Translations under genes and position numbers: made by a program | Notes under the pieces: generated by a model | The model's database searches: none | What the model saw: the letters and a program-made list of their open reading frames with translations, nothing else | What the model was told of the DNA's origin: nothing | Shown: positions 29,175 to 37,358 of the stretch, piece by piece | How the letters are laid out: each line of letters starts with the position of its first letter | Position numbering within the stretch: position 1 is the first letter of the stretch | Source of the DNA: CAMTUW01 sp947085035 | Lineage (GTDB): Bacteria > Actinomycetota > Coriobacteriia > Anaerosomatales > PHET01 | Direction: 5' to 3' | Assembly (NCBI GenBank): GCA_947085035.1 | Contig: CAMTUW010000001.1 | Coordinates: 90,413-154,412 of the forward strand | DNA length: 64,000 bases

Positions 29175-29289
29175 CAAACGACCTCACTCACAAGAGACTT
29201 GTGACAACCGACACAGGAATCGGTAAAGCCATGGTTCATCCAAACCGATAACCCAAGTGTAAGCGTTGAGAACCGCACATCGGCACGAG

Positions 29290-29386
29290 CTCCCCGATAA
29301 GGGCACGGCGGATCGAAAGATCCGCTTCGCAAAGTCACGGGTCTAACGGAGGTTCATTCTCCCACGACAGCCGGACCGCCGGGACG
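29290..29386 (+). ncRNA. cyclic-di-GMP-I (GEMM) riboswitch-like element
   Basis: The stretch has the GEMM-I order: GATAAGGGCACGG at 29296, a GCGGATC-GAAA-GATCCGC hairpin with a GNRA-type loop (29308-29325), the core CGCAAAGTCACGGGTCTAA (29328-29346), a second hairpin (GGAG/CTCC at 29348-29362), and a closing GACAGCCGG-ACCGCCGG. A further hairpin, GTCGGA-TGCT-TCCGAC (29392-29407), may be part of the expression platform. It lies upstream of the secreted HExxH protein in the same direction. Exact ends are approximate. Nothing else was seen between 29175 and 29483. Confidence 0.72.
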
Positions 29387-29483
29387 AGACCGTCGGATGC
29401 TTCCGACTCGGTTCCGCCCAGCGATGTTTCACGCGGGAGGAGTCGAGTCGTTGTGCATCAGGACTCGTCAGGGAGCACGTACC

Positions 29484-30032
29484 ATGAAGCAGATCTCCAC
29501 TCGTTTCGCAACCACAGCGGTCCTCTCCGCGATCGCCGCGCTGATCCTGGTTCTTGCAGCGCCCGCCATCGCAGCCGATGCCTTCGAGCTCACCGACGCG
29601 CCAGCCGCAGCCGCTGAGTACACGCCCGCACTCGTTGCACCCGTGGTGCCTGCAAAGGTCGCCGTTGCCACCTCAACCACCTTCCAGCCCCGGATCGCCC
29701 CGAAGCGTGCGGCCCGCATCGCAGCCACCCGCGCACCCGCGCAGACGGTCGCCGGTACGAGCCAGACCGATCGCGCCCAGGTCATTCTCGCCGGGTTGAT
29801 CGCGAAGTACCCGATTCTCAGAGGTACGACCGTCACCTTCGGTGACACCCGTGGCTACCAGGCGATCGCTTACTATCAGAGTGGACGCATCATCATCAGC
29901 CGCACGCACACCGCGAGCCTCGAGCGCATCCTGAACCACGAGATCTGGCACATCATCGACTACCGCGACAACGGCACGATCAACTGGGGAGAGAATGTGC
30001 CGCCCAGCAACGCGGCCAGCTACAGGGGCTGA
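29484..30032 (+). CDS. secreted putative zinc metallopeptidase (HExxH)
   Basis: The 182-residue product has a signal peptide (about 1-28, cleaved after APAIA-A), a Pro/Ala/Val-rich linker of about 55 residues and a small C-terminal domain. That domain has NHEIWHIIDYRDNG, an HExxH zinc site with a nearby Asp, preceded by a GRIIISRTHT strand. The protein is short for a peptidase and the third zinc ligand is not clear, so activity is not assured. It follows the predicted c-di-GMP riboswitch, which suggests a surface or biofilm role. A longer frame to 29397 exists but ATG 29484 starts the signal peptide. Confidence 0.72.
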   Translation: MKQISTRFATTAVLSAIAALILVLAAPAIAADAFELTDAPAAAAEYTPALVAPVVPAKVAVATSTTFQPRIAPKRAARIAATRAPAQTVAGTSQTDRAQVILAGLIAKYPILRGTTVTFGDTRGYQAIAYYQSGRIIISRTHTASLERILNHEIWHIIDYRDNGTINWGENVPPSNAASYRG

Positions 30033-30107
30033 CGCGCGCATCGTCGGCGTCGCCCCCCCCCACAATCTCGCCTGCAGCGGCGATGTGATCGTGCGGGCCC
30101 TTGATGA

Positions 30108-30353
30108 ACCACCTCAGTGGGTCTCCCGAATCTGGGCAAGCTTAAGATCGGCGACCAGTTCATTCTGCAGACGGCCGCAGGCACGTTCGCGTATGAGATC
30201 GATCGCATACGCATTGTGGACAAGAACGATCGGACGGTCGTCGTGCTTACAAAACATGCTGTCCTGACAGTCAGCACCTGCTATCCGTTCAACTACGTAG
30301 GCAGCGCGCCGGACAGGTACGCGCTTATCGCGAATCTGGTGACGAGCTGGTAG
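30108..30353 (+). pseudogene. C-terminal remnant of a class D-type sortase
   Basis: The frame, open only from a TGA at 30105, begins LGKLKIGDQFIL and ends with VLTVSTCYPFNYVGSAPDRY and ANLVTSW. This is the end of a class D-like sortase with the catalytic Cys and Arg. The membrane helix and the catalytic His (in the AGHR motif) are missing, and no other frame upstream supplies them. GTG 30117 could start a 78-residue product, which would be inactive. Probably a truncated gene copy. Confidence 0.7.
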
Positions 30354-30494
30354 GAAACTGCAACCCCGGTCGATGCGTATTGCACACACGCTCTCCACGG
30401 AATCCGCGCACCTTTCTTTGGTGGGCTGATAAGATTTCGCGACTCGGCGGGTCTTGAGACGCCGAACTTCTCGATGCCGCGCAAAGGAACCCGG
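30354..30494 (+). other. intergenic region before the HupE gene
   Basis: It holds a hairpin with a TCGGCG/CGCCGA stem and a ten-base loop (30444-30465). TAAGAT in GATAAGAT at 30427 could be a -10. No U-run follows the hairpin, so a terminator is not supported. Nothing else was seen. Confidence 0.3.
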
Positions 30495-31220
30495 ATGCCG
30501 CTAACACTTTCCTTCTTGAGTCGCCACAGCACAAAGATCCCTCGACTGCTCGCGGTGCTGGCGTCGTTCTTTCTGGCTCTCGGCGCCTCTGAGGCGTTCG
30601 CGCATGGAGTATCCGAGGGGGACAAGACATTCATTCAGCAGAACAGCGGCATTCAAATCGTTCCGTTCATCTACTTGGGCGCCAAGCACATGGTGACCGG
30701 TTACGATCACCTGCTCTTCCTCGTGGGAGTCATCTTCTTCTTGTACCGGATGCGGGACGTCTGGCACTACGTCACTCTCTTCGCAGTCGGGCACAGTGTG
30801 ACGTTGATTCTCGGCGTGACGATGGGCCTGAACGTCAACGCCTACATTGTTGATGCGATCATCGGTCTTTCGGTCGTATACAAGGCGCTCGACAACATGG
30901 GTGCATTCCAGCGTGTCCTCGGCTTCAGTCCCAACGCAAAAGCGGCGGTTGTGATATTCGGCTTCTTCCATGGCTTTGGGCTTGCGACGAAGTTCCTGGA
31001 GTACGAACTCTCGCCTGACGGCCTGGTCGCCAACATCCTCGCGTTCAATGTGGGTGTGGAATTGGGGCAGGTGTTGGCTCTGGGCGCGATCCTCATCCTG
31101 ATGAACCTGTGGAGACGGTCGCCGTCTTTCGAACGACATGCATTCACCACCAACGTCATCATCATGACCGCGGGATTTGTCCTGATGGGTTACCAGATAA
31201 CCGGATATTTCGCCGCGTAA
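30495..31220 (+). CDS. HupE/UreJ family membrane protein
   Basis: The 241-residue product has a signal-like N-terminus ending SEAFA-HG and six further helices. Key motifs are VTGYDHLLFL in the first core helix, FAVGHSVTLI and FGFFHGFGLA. The conserved His and Asp residues inside helices are typical of HupE/UreJ proteins, some of which carry nickel or cobalt; the metal here is unknown. ATG 30495 follows AAAGGAAC at good spacing. The next gene is its usual partner. Confidence 0.85.
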   Translation: MPLTLSFLSRHSTKIPRLLAVLASFFLALGASEAFAHGVSEGDKTFIQQNSGIQIVPFIYLGAKHMVTGYDHLLFLVGVIFFLYRMRDVWHYVTLFAVGHSVTLILGVTMGLNVNAYIVDAIIGLSVVYKALDNMGAFQRVLGFSPNAKAAVVIFGFFHGFGLATKFLEYELSPDGLVANILAFNVGVELGQVLALGAILILMNLWRRSPSFERHAFTTNVIIMTAGFVLMGYQITGYFAA

Positions 31221-31234
31221 AGGAGCTGGCACGA

Positions 31235-31888
31235 ATGGAATCACGCGAAACGCGTCGCAAAGGATCATCCCCCCGTCAGGGACGATCGCCTGTGCAGTCA
31301 CAGGCGGCATCCTCTGATGCACAGCAGTCACTGCCCTCCACCGCAAGCCTCGTGAAGGCCACGACAGTGGCCCTCGTGATCGCAGGCATCCTCTTGGTCG
31401 TCGCAGTGCTTCCTGTTGAGTTCGGCATCGATCCGACCGGCATGGGCAAGGCGCTCGGGCTCTCCAGCATGAAGGCGGACTCCGACGGCATCTCCGGCGA
31501 TGACGCTCAGGCGCCTGATGGGGCGTCCGCAACTGCAGAGACTGTCGCCAAGACGGAGGTGCCTCTTCGCAGCGACACGATGACGCTGGTGCTACAGCCG
31601 GGTGAAGGCACCGAAGTGAAGGTGGAGATGCTTGCCGGCGAACGCTTCGTCTTCGAATGGACGACCCAAGGTGGTCCGGTGAATTTCGATATGCACGGCG
31701 AAGAGCCCAACGCGGGAGACAAGTTCACGAGCTACTGGGCCGACGTTCAGAAAGAGTCGGCAAGGGGCGCGTTCGTGGCACCCGTAAGCGGCACGCACGG
31801 TTGGTTCTGGAGGAACCGTACCGAGGGGCCGGTGTCGGTCACTCTCAACACGAGTGGGTTCTACGAGCGACTCTTTCGCGCGCAGTAG
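31235..31888 (+). CDS. membrane-anchored partner of HupE/UreJ (transmembrane anchor protein)
   Basis: The 217-residue product has a basic, Ser/Gln-rich N-terminus (about 1-45), one membrane helix (about 46-66, TVALVIAGILLVVAVLPVEF) and then GIDPTGMGKALGL. An acidic linker and a beta-rich outer domain (about 115-217, MTLVLQPGEGTEVKVEM, FNMHGE-like FDMHGEEP, HGWFWRN) follow. Proteins with the VLPxEYGIDPTGxG motif are commonly found beside this HupE branch and annotated as transmembrane anchor proteins. AAAGGAG precedes ATG 31235, 14 bases after hupE ends. The His, Trp and Asp residues of the outer domain could bind metal. Confidence 0.75.
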   Translation: MESRETRRKGSSPRQGRSPVQSQAASSDAQQSLPSTASLVKATTVALVIAGILLVVAVLPVEFGIDPTGMGKALGLSSMKADSDGISGDDAQAPDGASATAETVAKTEVPLRSDTMTLVLQPGEGTEVKVEMLAGERFVFEWTTQGGPVNFDMHGEEPNAGDKFTSYWADVQKESARGAFVAPVSGTHGWFWRNRTEGPVSVTLNTSGFYERLFRAQ

Positions 31889-32050
31889 GAACCCTCATTC
31901 AGCGGGTAGGACGAGCATCGGTCTGACCTCGACACTTTCTCGCGCGAGTGTTGCCCCTGCCCCGCTCCGGGGAACACACCTCTCATGGGGGCAGCGCGAC
32001 GCTGAGCGAGACTGCGGCGCACGTCCCGACATCCGTCTTCGGGAGGTGCC

Positions 32051-33232
32051 ATGACCCCTTTGGACCACGAGACCCTCACCGCCGTCGCGCGCCACTGTGC
32101 GTGGCCATCGATCTCCATCTACCTGCCCACCCACACCACGATCACCGACAAGGAGCAGGATCGAATCCGCTTGAAGAACCTGCTTCGGGAGGCCTGCAGC
32201 TCACTTGTCAGTCGCGGCATGCGTCAACCGGACGCCGAGATGGTCTGCGAGCCGGTCAGGACCCTCCTCGAAGATGACTCGTTTTGGCGCGAGAGCGCCG
32301 AAGGGCTGGCGCTGTTCGTGTCGGGAAGCGGAGTCGCCCACGTGCTGAGGCTCGATGCTCCCGTCACCGAACAGGCTGTCGTAGGCGATCGTTTCTTCAT
32401 GCGCCCACTGCTCACGGCCCAGCGCGGCGAGCGCCGTTTCCTCGCGCTCGCGATCGACCGCAACGGATCGCGGTTCTTCCGCGGGGATGGCGGCTCGATC
32501 GAAGAAGTCGCACTCGAGGGGATTCCGACCTCATTGGCCGATGAGCTGCGCTACGACGAGGTGCAACCTGCGGTGCAGTACTCGAGTCTGCCGTCCCCGG
32601 CCAGCTCGGTCGGTGGAGGCAGGGCCACAGGCGCGATCTTTCACGGTCACGGCGGCGAGAAGGACACCGACAAGAGCAACCTCGAACGGTACCTGCGAAA
32701 AGTCGAAGGTGCGGTCGCCGTCGTTGCTCGGCAGACGCCGGAGACTCCGCTGGTGCTGCTGGGTGTCGAATACTCGCTGGCGCTCTACCGATCGCTCAAC
32801 ACCGTCCCGTCACTCGCGCCCGAGCAGGTCAACGGCGCCACCGACGAACTGGCCCCGCACGAAGTCCATGCACGGGCGCTCGAGGCGCTGGAGCCGCGTT
32901 TCGCCGCAGTGATCGACCAACGACTGAGTGAGCTCTCCGACGGAAAGGGTTCCGGGACCGTCTCGCACGACCCCACCGTGATCGTGCCCGCTGCGGCGGC
33001 CGGCCGCGTGAAGATGCTCTTCCTCGATGACAGCGTCGGCCCCTTCGGGACGTTTGACCGCGTGAGCCACGAGGTCGATTCGGTGTGCGCCGATGCTCCC
33101 AACGGCGACGAACGCGGCTGGGACCTGGTGGACCTGGCAGCGGCCGAGACGATTCTGCACGGCGGTGAGGTCTTCGCCTTCACGGGTGACAACCCGCCCG
33201 TGAACGGTGTCGCGGCTGTGATGCGGTACTGA
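32051..33232 (+). CDS. baeRF-like protein (bacterial archaeo-eukaryotic release factor family)
   Basis: A 393-residue soluble protein. It has WPSISIYLPTHT at the N-terminus, GLALFVSGSGV, a VGDRFFMRPLL strand, AIDRNGSRFFRG and a Gly/His-rich loop (GHGGEKDTDKSN). A ribonuclease H/eRF1 domain-2-like core (PLVLLGVEYSLALYRSL) and a C-terminal eL30-like domain follow. It matches the bacterial eRF1-like group, which is predicted from fold to act on stalled ribosomes; biochemical proof is limited. GGGAGGTGCC precedes ATG 32051. The 162 bases before it hold no clear terminator. Confidence 0.7.
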   Translation: MTPLDHETLTAVARHCAWPSISIYLPTHTTITDKEQDRIRLKNLLREACSSLVSRGMRQPDAEMVCEPVRTLLEDDSFWRESAEGLALFVSGSGVAHVLRLDAPVTEQAVVGDRFFMRPLLTAQRGERRFLALAIDRNGSRFFRGDGGSIEEVALEGIPTSLADELRYDEVQPAVQYSSLPSPASSVGGGRATGAIFHGHGGEKDTDKSNLERYLRKVEGAVAVVARQTPETPLVLLGVEYSLALYRSLNTVPSLAPEQVNGATDELAPHEVHARALEALEPRFAAVIDQRLSELSDGKGSGTVSHDPTVIVPAAAAGRVKMLFLDDSVGPFGTFDRVSHEVDSVCADAPNGDERGWDLVDLAAAETILHGGEVFAFTGDNPPVNGVAAVMRY

Positions 33233-33277
33233 GCCGCGAACTCGGCTAGAATCTCGAGACTGGCCGACGAAGGGACC

Positions 33278-33748
33278 ATGACCTTGGAAGAACTCGTATC
33301 GGGGTTGCCCCCGTACCTGAAGTACGTCGTGCTCACAATGACCCCATGGGTCGAACTGCGCGGAGCCGTCCCGTGGGCCGTACAACAGGGAGACCGCATC
33401 TATCTCCCCATCATCCTGCTCACGAACGTCCTCGTGTTCTTCCCGGTGTACTTCATCACCGAGTGGATCTACGAGCACATCCCCGAGGGCTCGTGGCTGC
33501 ACCGCAAACTCGAGCACATCCGCAAGAAGGCGCACCCCAAGGTCGAGAAGTACGGGGTGCTGGGACTCGCGCTGTTCGTGGGCCTGCCGCTTCCGGGAAC
33601 CGGGGCCTACTCGGGTTCGCTCGCCTCTTGGCTGCTCGACATGGAGTGGCACCGCGCGCTCACCGGTGTCGCACTTGGTGTCTTGCTCGCGTTCCTGATC
33701 GTGTGGGGCGTGTCTGAGGCAGTGGTACGCGGCATCAGTCTCTTCTAG
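33278..33748 (+). CDS. COG2426 small multidrug-export-like membrane protein
   Basis: A 156-residue protein with four helices and the signature WVELRGAVPWAV near the N-terminus and GLPLPGTGAYSGSLASWLL in the third helix. The family is named after a small multidrug exporter, but its substrate is not known in bacteria of this kind. It sits 17 bases before the nitroreductase gene, likely in one operon. Confidence 0.82.
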   Translation: MTLEELVSGLPPYLKYVVLTMTPWVELRGAVPWAVQQGDRIYLPIILLTNVLVFFPVYFITEWIYEHIPEGSWLHRKLEHIRKKAHPKVEKYGVLGLALFVGLPLPGTGAYSGSLASWLLDMEWHRALTGVALGVLLAFLIVWGVSEAVVRGISLF

Positions 33749-33764
33749 AAGAAACGGGGCCTCG

Positions 33765-34598
33765 ATGACATCTGAGGTCGCGGTCGGTGAAGCTGACAGG
33801 GCGCTTCGCTCGTCGTGGCTCGAGGCGATTCCCAGGCGTCACTCACGTCGCCGCTTCGATGCTCGGCCGTGCTCCGTCGCCGAACTCGCATCTCTCGCCG
33901 AGACGTGCGAGTCTTTCCGGCCGTTCGATGACGCGCGCGTCATGTTGGTGACCGAACCGCCTGCGGGCCTGTTCACCGGAATCGTGGGCTCCTACGGCGG
34001 CGTGACGGGTGCGCCACACGCCATCGCCATCATCGCGCGTGAGGACTCACCCGCCGCCCAGTGGCACGCGGGTTACACGGGCCAGGCGGTGGTACTCCAC
34101 GCCACCGCGCTCGGCCTCGACACCTGCTGGATCGGGGGCTTCTTCGACCCCAAGATCGCCCGAAGCCTCGCCTCGCTGGCTCCCGGCGAGCGCATCGTGG
34201 CGGTCTCTCCGGTCGGACATACCGCAGGCGAGAAGAACCTGCCGGAACGCCTCATGGGCCGCATGGTGGGCTCGGCTACTCGCAAGCCGCTGTCGCTCAT
34301 CGCCCCCGATGCCGGTCCGGGCTGGCCGACCTGGGCGCTCACTGCGGTCGAAGCGGCCCGTCTGGCTCCCTCGGCCGTGAACCGCCAGCCGTGGCGGTTT
34401 CGACTCGAGGGCGGTGGAATCGTGATCGCGCGCGACACAGCCGCCGAGGTGCCCAGGGTCACCAAAGCGCTCGATTGCGGGATCGCCGCACTGCATGCCG
34501 AGCTCGCCGCTGAAGCGGTAGGCGGAGCCGGAAGCTGGAGAGATGCGACGAGCGGACTCGACGTCGCGTTCTACCGGCCGTATGAGACGCAGGAGTGA
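33765..34598 (+). CDS. nitroreductase family protein (TM nitroreductase type)
   Basis: A 277-residue FMN protein. It has RRHSRRRFDARP at the start (FMN phosphate binding), SYGGVTGAPHAIAIIA, HAGYTGQAVVLHATALGLDTCWIGGFF and a second half with LAPSAVNRQPWRFRLEGG. This is a two-domain nitroreductase typical of anaerobes. Physiological substrates are unknown. ATG 33765 follows a GGGGCCTCG stretch with weak ribosome-site character. Confidence 0.85.
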   Translation: MTSEVAVGEADRALRSSWLEAIPRRHSRRRFDARPCSVAELASLAETCESFRPFDDARVMLVTEPPAGLFTGIVGSYGGVTGAPHAIAIIAREDSPAAQWHAGYTGQAVVLHATALGLDTCWIGGFFDPKIARSLASLAPGERIVAVSPVGHTAGEKNLPERLMGRMVGSATRKPLSLIAPDAGPGWPTWALTAVEAARLAPSAVNRQPWRFRLEGGGIVIARDTAAEVPRVTKALDCGIAALHAELAAEAVGGAGSWRDATSGLDVAFYRPYETQE

Positions 34599-34622
34599 CC
34601 GGGGTCCCGGCGAAACGACTGC

Positions 34623-36050
34623 TCACAGAGCCCTGGAGAGCAATCGCGCCGACGCGTTCCTGAAACGCACCAGCGGGCCGATGTCGTCGAGTGTCTCCTG
34701 CGTGATCGACTCGCAATCACGGACGTCCTCGTCGAAGATCGCGTCGAGACGCGCCGCCACCTTCTCGTCGTAGAAGAACACCTGCAACTCGTCGTGGAGC
34801 GCGAAGCTGCGGATGTCGAAGTTCGTCGTGCCCACCGAGGCCAGTCGTCCGTCGACGGTGAGCGTCTTGGCGTGCATGAAGCCGCGCTGGTACTGGAGGA
34901 TACGCGCGCCCGCGAGCACCAACTCGTCGAGGTAGCTGAACGCCGCCCACCACGGCAGTCGCTTGTCGTGGACTCCCGCCATCATGAGGTGGACATCCAC
35001 CCCCGAGAGCGCCTGGACGGCGAGCACGTCACCTATCGACTGGTCGGGAACGAAATAGGGCGTCTGCACGCGAACCGCTCGCGATGCATGGGCTATCGCG
35101 ATGTGGAACGTGTGGCGAAGCGTCTGCCACTCTGACTCGGGACCGGCGAACGCCAGCTGCGCCCATACCCACTCGCCGGTGACAGGAGCCTCTGGGTCGG
35201 GAAAGTATCGCTCCCGGAACAGGTTCTCCTGCGCTACGCGGTACCACCTCGAGCAGAACAACGCGTGTACGTCGCTCACGATGGGTCCGGTGAACCTGAC
35301 GTGCGTGTCGCGCCAGGACTCGAATCGCGCGCCGCCGTCGGCGTACTCCTGCGCCATGTTCATGCCGCCTGTGTAGGCGATGCGCCCGTCGATGACGGCG
35401 ATCTTGCGATGATTGCGGTAGTTGAGCTTTCCCCAGTCAGCGCGATCCGGCCTGACCTGGGCGCCTGCCGCGACCAGCTCTTTGAGTTGACGCTTGCCGC
35501 GAAGAGCCGAGCCCACCCAGTCGTAGAGCACCCGGACCTCGACTCCATCCCGCGCTCTCTTGGCGAGTAGTCGGCAGACCCGCCCGGTGAGCTCGTCGCA
35601 TCCCCAGATGAAGTACTGCAGATGGATGTAGTCCTGCGCGGATTCGATGTCTGCGATGAGCCGCGCGAACTTCTCCTCGCCGCTCGTGAAGATCTCGAGA
35701 TCGGAGCAGGGCAGCGGGACCGTACGGTTCAGCCGGGTGATCGTCCTCGAGACACCGGCGAAAAGGGCGTCGCCCTCGAACAGCGCCGGGTCCGCCGCGT
35801 GACGCTCACGCATCGGCTCCATCACGCGGCCGACGAGCATGGTCGCCTCTCGCCTTCGGGAATCTCGGGCGACGAGTTTTCTCTGATCGCGACCGAACAA
35901 CACGTAGAGCGCGATGCCCGCGACCGGAAGCAACAGCAGCACGAGAATCCACGCGAGCGTTGTCGACGGGTCACGCTCCTCTGAGACGAGCGTGATGATG
36001 ACGACGACCGAGTAGAGGAAGAGCGCGATCACCATGAGGTCGTTTGGCAT
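34623..36050 (-). CDS. cls: cardiolipin synthase (phospholipase D family)
   Basis: The 475-residue product has two N-terminal membrane helices (about 4-22 and 33-52). Two PLD domains follow with HKD motifs HRKIAVIDG and HAKTLTVDG, and the downstream Asn/Asp set (YTGGMN, GTTNFD). It joins two phosphatidylglycerol molecules, or related substrates, to form cardiolipin. There is no ribosome site; TACCAT six bases before ATG 36050 implies leaderless expression, back to back with the helicase promoter. Confidence 0.95.
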   Translation of the reverse strand: MPNDLMVIALFLYSVVVIITLVSEERDPSTTLAWILVLLLLPVAGIALYVLFGRDQRKLVARDSRRREATMLVGRVMEPMRERHAADPALFEGDALFAGVSRTITRLNRTVPLPCSDLEIFTSGEEKFARLIADIESAQDYIHLQYFIWGCDELTGRVCRLLAKRARDGVEVRVLYDWVGSALRGKRQLKELVAAGAQVRPDRADWGKLNYRNHRKIAVIDGRIAYTGGMNMAQEYADGGARFESWRDTHVRFTGPIVSDVHALFCSRWYRVAQENLFRERYFPDPEAPVTGEWVWAQLAFAGPESEWQTLRHTFHIAIAHASRAVRVQTPYFVPDQSIGDVLAVQALSGVDVHLMMAGVHDKRLPWWAAFSYLDELVLAGARILQYQRGFMHAKTLTVDGRLASVGTTNFDIRSFALHDELQVFFYDEKVAARLDAIFDEDVRDCESITQETLDDIGPLVRFRNASARLLSRAL

Positions 36051-36056
36051 GCTCTC

Positions 36057-36062
36057 ATGGTA
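36057..36062 (-). promoter_or_regulatory. -10 element for leaderless cls mRNA
   Basis: On the minus strand TACCAT is separated by six bases from ATG 36050. No ribosome site and no strong -35 were seen. Confidence 0.4.
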
Positions 36063-36097
36063 CCCGAGGAGCTCAAGAGGGGCTCATCACCGTCTCA

Positions 36098-36128
36098 TTG
36101 GGACGAAACCGGCCGTCGTGCGTATACT
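36098..36128 (+). promoter_or_regulatory. promoter for leaderless helicase mRNA
   Basis: TATACT (36123-36128) is followed by six bases and ATG 36135. TTGGGA (36098-36103) is a weak -35 at a long 19-base spacing. Confidence 0.5.
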
Positions 36129-36134
36129 AGGCAC

Positions 36135-37352
36135 ATGACGTTCACAGAACTCGGATTGTCCGAAGAGCTGCTGGCGGCGGTGGCCGCCCTCGGTTACGAA
36201 GATCCCACACCGATTCAACAGCAAGCCATCCCGCTCGTCCTCGAAGGACGTGATGTGGTCGGTGCCGCGCAAACCGGAACCGGAAAGACCGCGGCCTTCA
36301 CCCTGCCGCTGTTGCAGCGCATCGGAACGACCAGCGGCGCCCCGCTCGCACTGGTCGTCACTCCCACCCGAGAGCTCGCGGCTCAGATAGAGCGCGTCGC
36401 TTCCGCCGCATGCCAACACACCGGCCAGCGCGCCGCCGCGATCGTGGGTGGCGTGAAGTACGGACCGCAGGTCGGCAAAGTGAAGGCCGGCGTGGAGCTG
36501 CTCGTCGCGACCCCCGGCCGCCTGATCGACCTCGTCGACCGAGGAGACGTCGATTTGACCCGAGTCGAGATCCTCGTTCTGGATGAAGCGGATCGCATGC
36601 TCGACATGGGTTTTTGGCCCAGCGTGCGAAGGATCCTCGCTTTCCTGCCGGCGAAACGACAGAACCTGCTCTTCTCGGCGACGATCTCGCCTGAGATCAC
36701 GCAGATCGTCTCTCGCATGCTGCACGATCCGGTGTTCATCGAGATCTCCCGCAAGGGCACCACCGCTGACGGTATCGAACAGGCGATCATGCCCGTGGAG
36801 CAGTCGCAGAAGCCCGACCTGCTCGCCGCCGTCATCGAGGAGCGCGGGGCCGACCGGATCCTCGTCTTCACGCGCACGAAAGCACGCGCGGACCTCGTTC
36901 GCACGATCCTCGATCGCAAGGGCCTGCGCGTGGCGGTCATGCACGCGGACCGCACTCAGCAGCAACGCGATGCCGCCCTCGAGCGATTCCGCGAGGGCAA
37001 GGTCGACGTTCTCGTGGCGACTGACATCATCGCGCGCGGCATCGACGTCTCCGACATCGACCACGTCGTGAACTACGACGTTCCCGAGAACCCTGAGGAC
37101 TACGTGCACCGCATCGGTCGCACCGGACGGGCCGGAGCGAGCGGATATGCGCTGACGATGGTCGGGCCGGACGAGATCACGCAACTGCGTGAGATCGAGT
37201 ACCTGCTGGGCACGATACTGCCGATTCACGACGTCAAGGGCTTCCCCTACCGCGAGGGACGCATCGTGCCGTACCCCGGGCGCCCGGCGAAGAAGCCCAC
37301 GCGGGCCGCTTTCGGCGCGAAGAAGCGTATGGGCAGAATCGGCCGTCGCTGA
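36135..37352 (+). CDS. DEAD-box ATP-dependent RNA helicase
   Basis: A 405-residue helicase with the Q-motif (PIQQQAIP), motif I AAQTGTGKT, Ia PTRELA, II VLDEADRML, III SAT, and motif VI HRIGRTGRAG. A short Arg/Lys-rich tail (KKPTRAAFGAKKRMG) resembles RhlE-type helicases and should aid RNA binding. It likely remodels structured RNA in ribosome assembly or decay. ATG 36135 is placed for leaderless translation; an in-frame GTG at 36057 would read through the promoter. Confidence 0.95.
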   Translation: MTFTELGLSEELLAAVAALGYEDPTPIQQQAIPLVLEGRDVVGAAQTGTGKTAAFTLPLLQRIGTTSGAPLALVVTPTRELAAQIERVASAACQHTGQRAAAIVGGVKYGPQVGKVKAGVELLVATPGRLIDLVDRGDVDLTRVEILVLDEADRMLDMGFWPSVRRILAFLPAKRQNLLFSATISPEITQIVSRMLHDPVFIEISRKGTTADGIEQAIMPVEQSQKPDLLAAVIEERGADRILVFTRTKARADLVRTILDRKGLRVAVMHADRTQQQRDAALERFREGKVDVLVATDIIARGIDVSDIDHVVNYDVPENPEDYVHRIGRTGRAGASGYALTMVGPDEITQLREIEYLLGTILPIHDVKGFPYREGRIVPYPGRPAKKPTRAAFGAKKRMGRIGRR

Positions 37353-37358
37353 CGAGCG

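Noticed and set aside
31889..32050. CACT/AGTG and CCCCG/CGGGG hairpins as terminators
   Set aside because: Stems are short and no U-run follows, so an intrinsic terminator is not supported.
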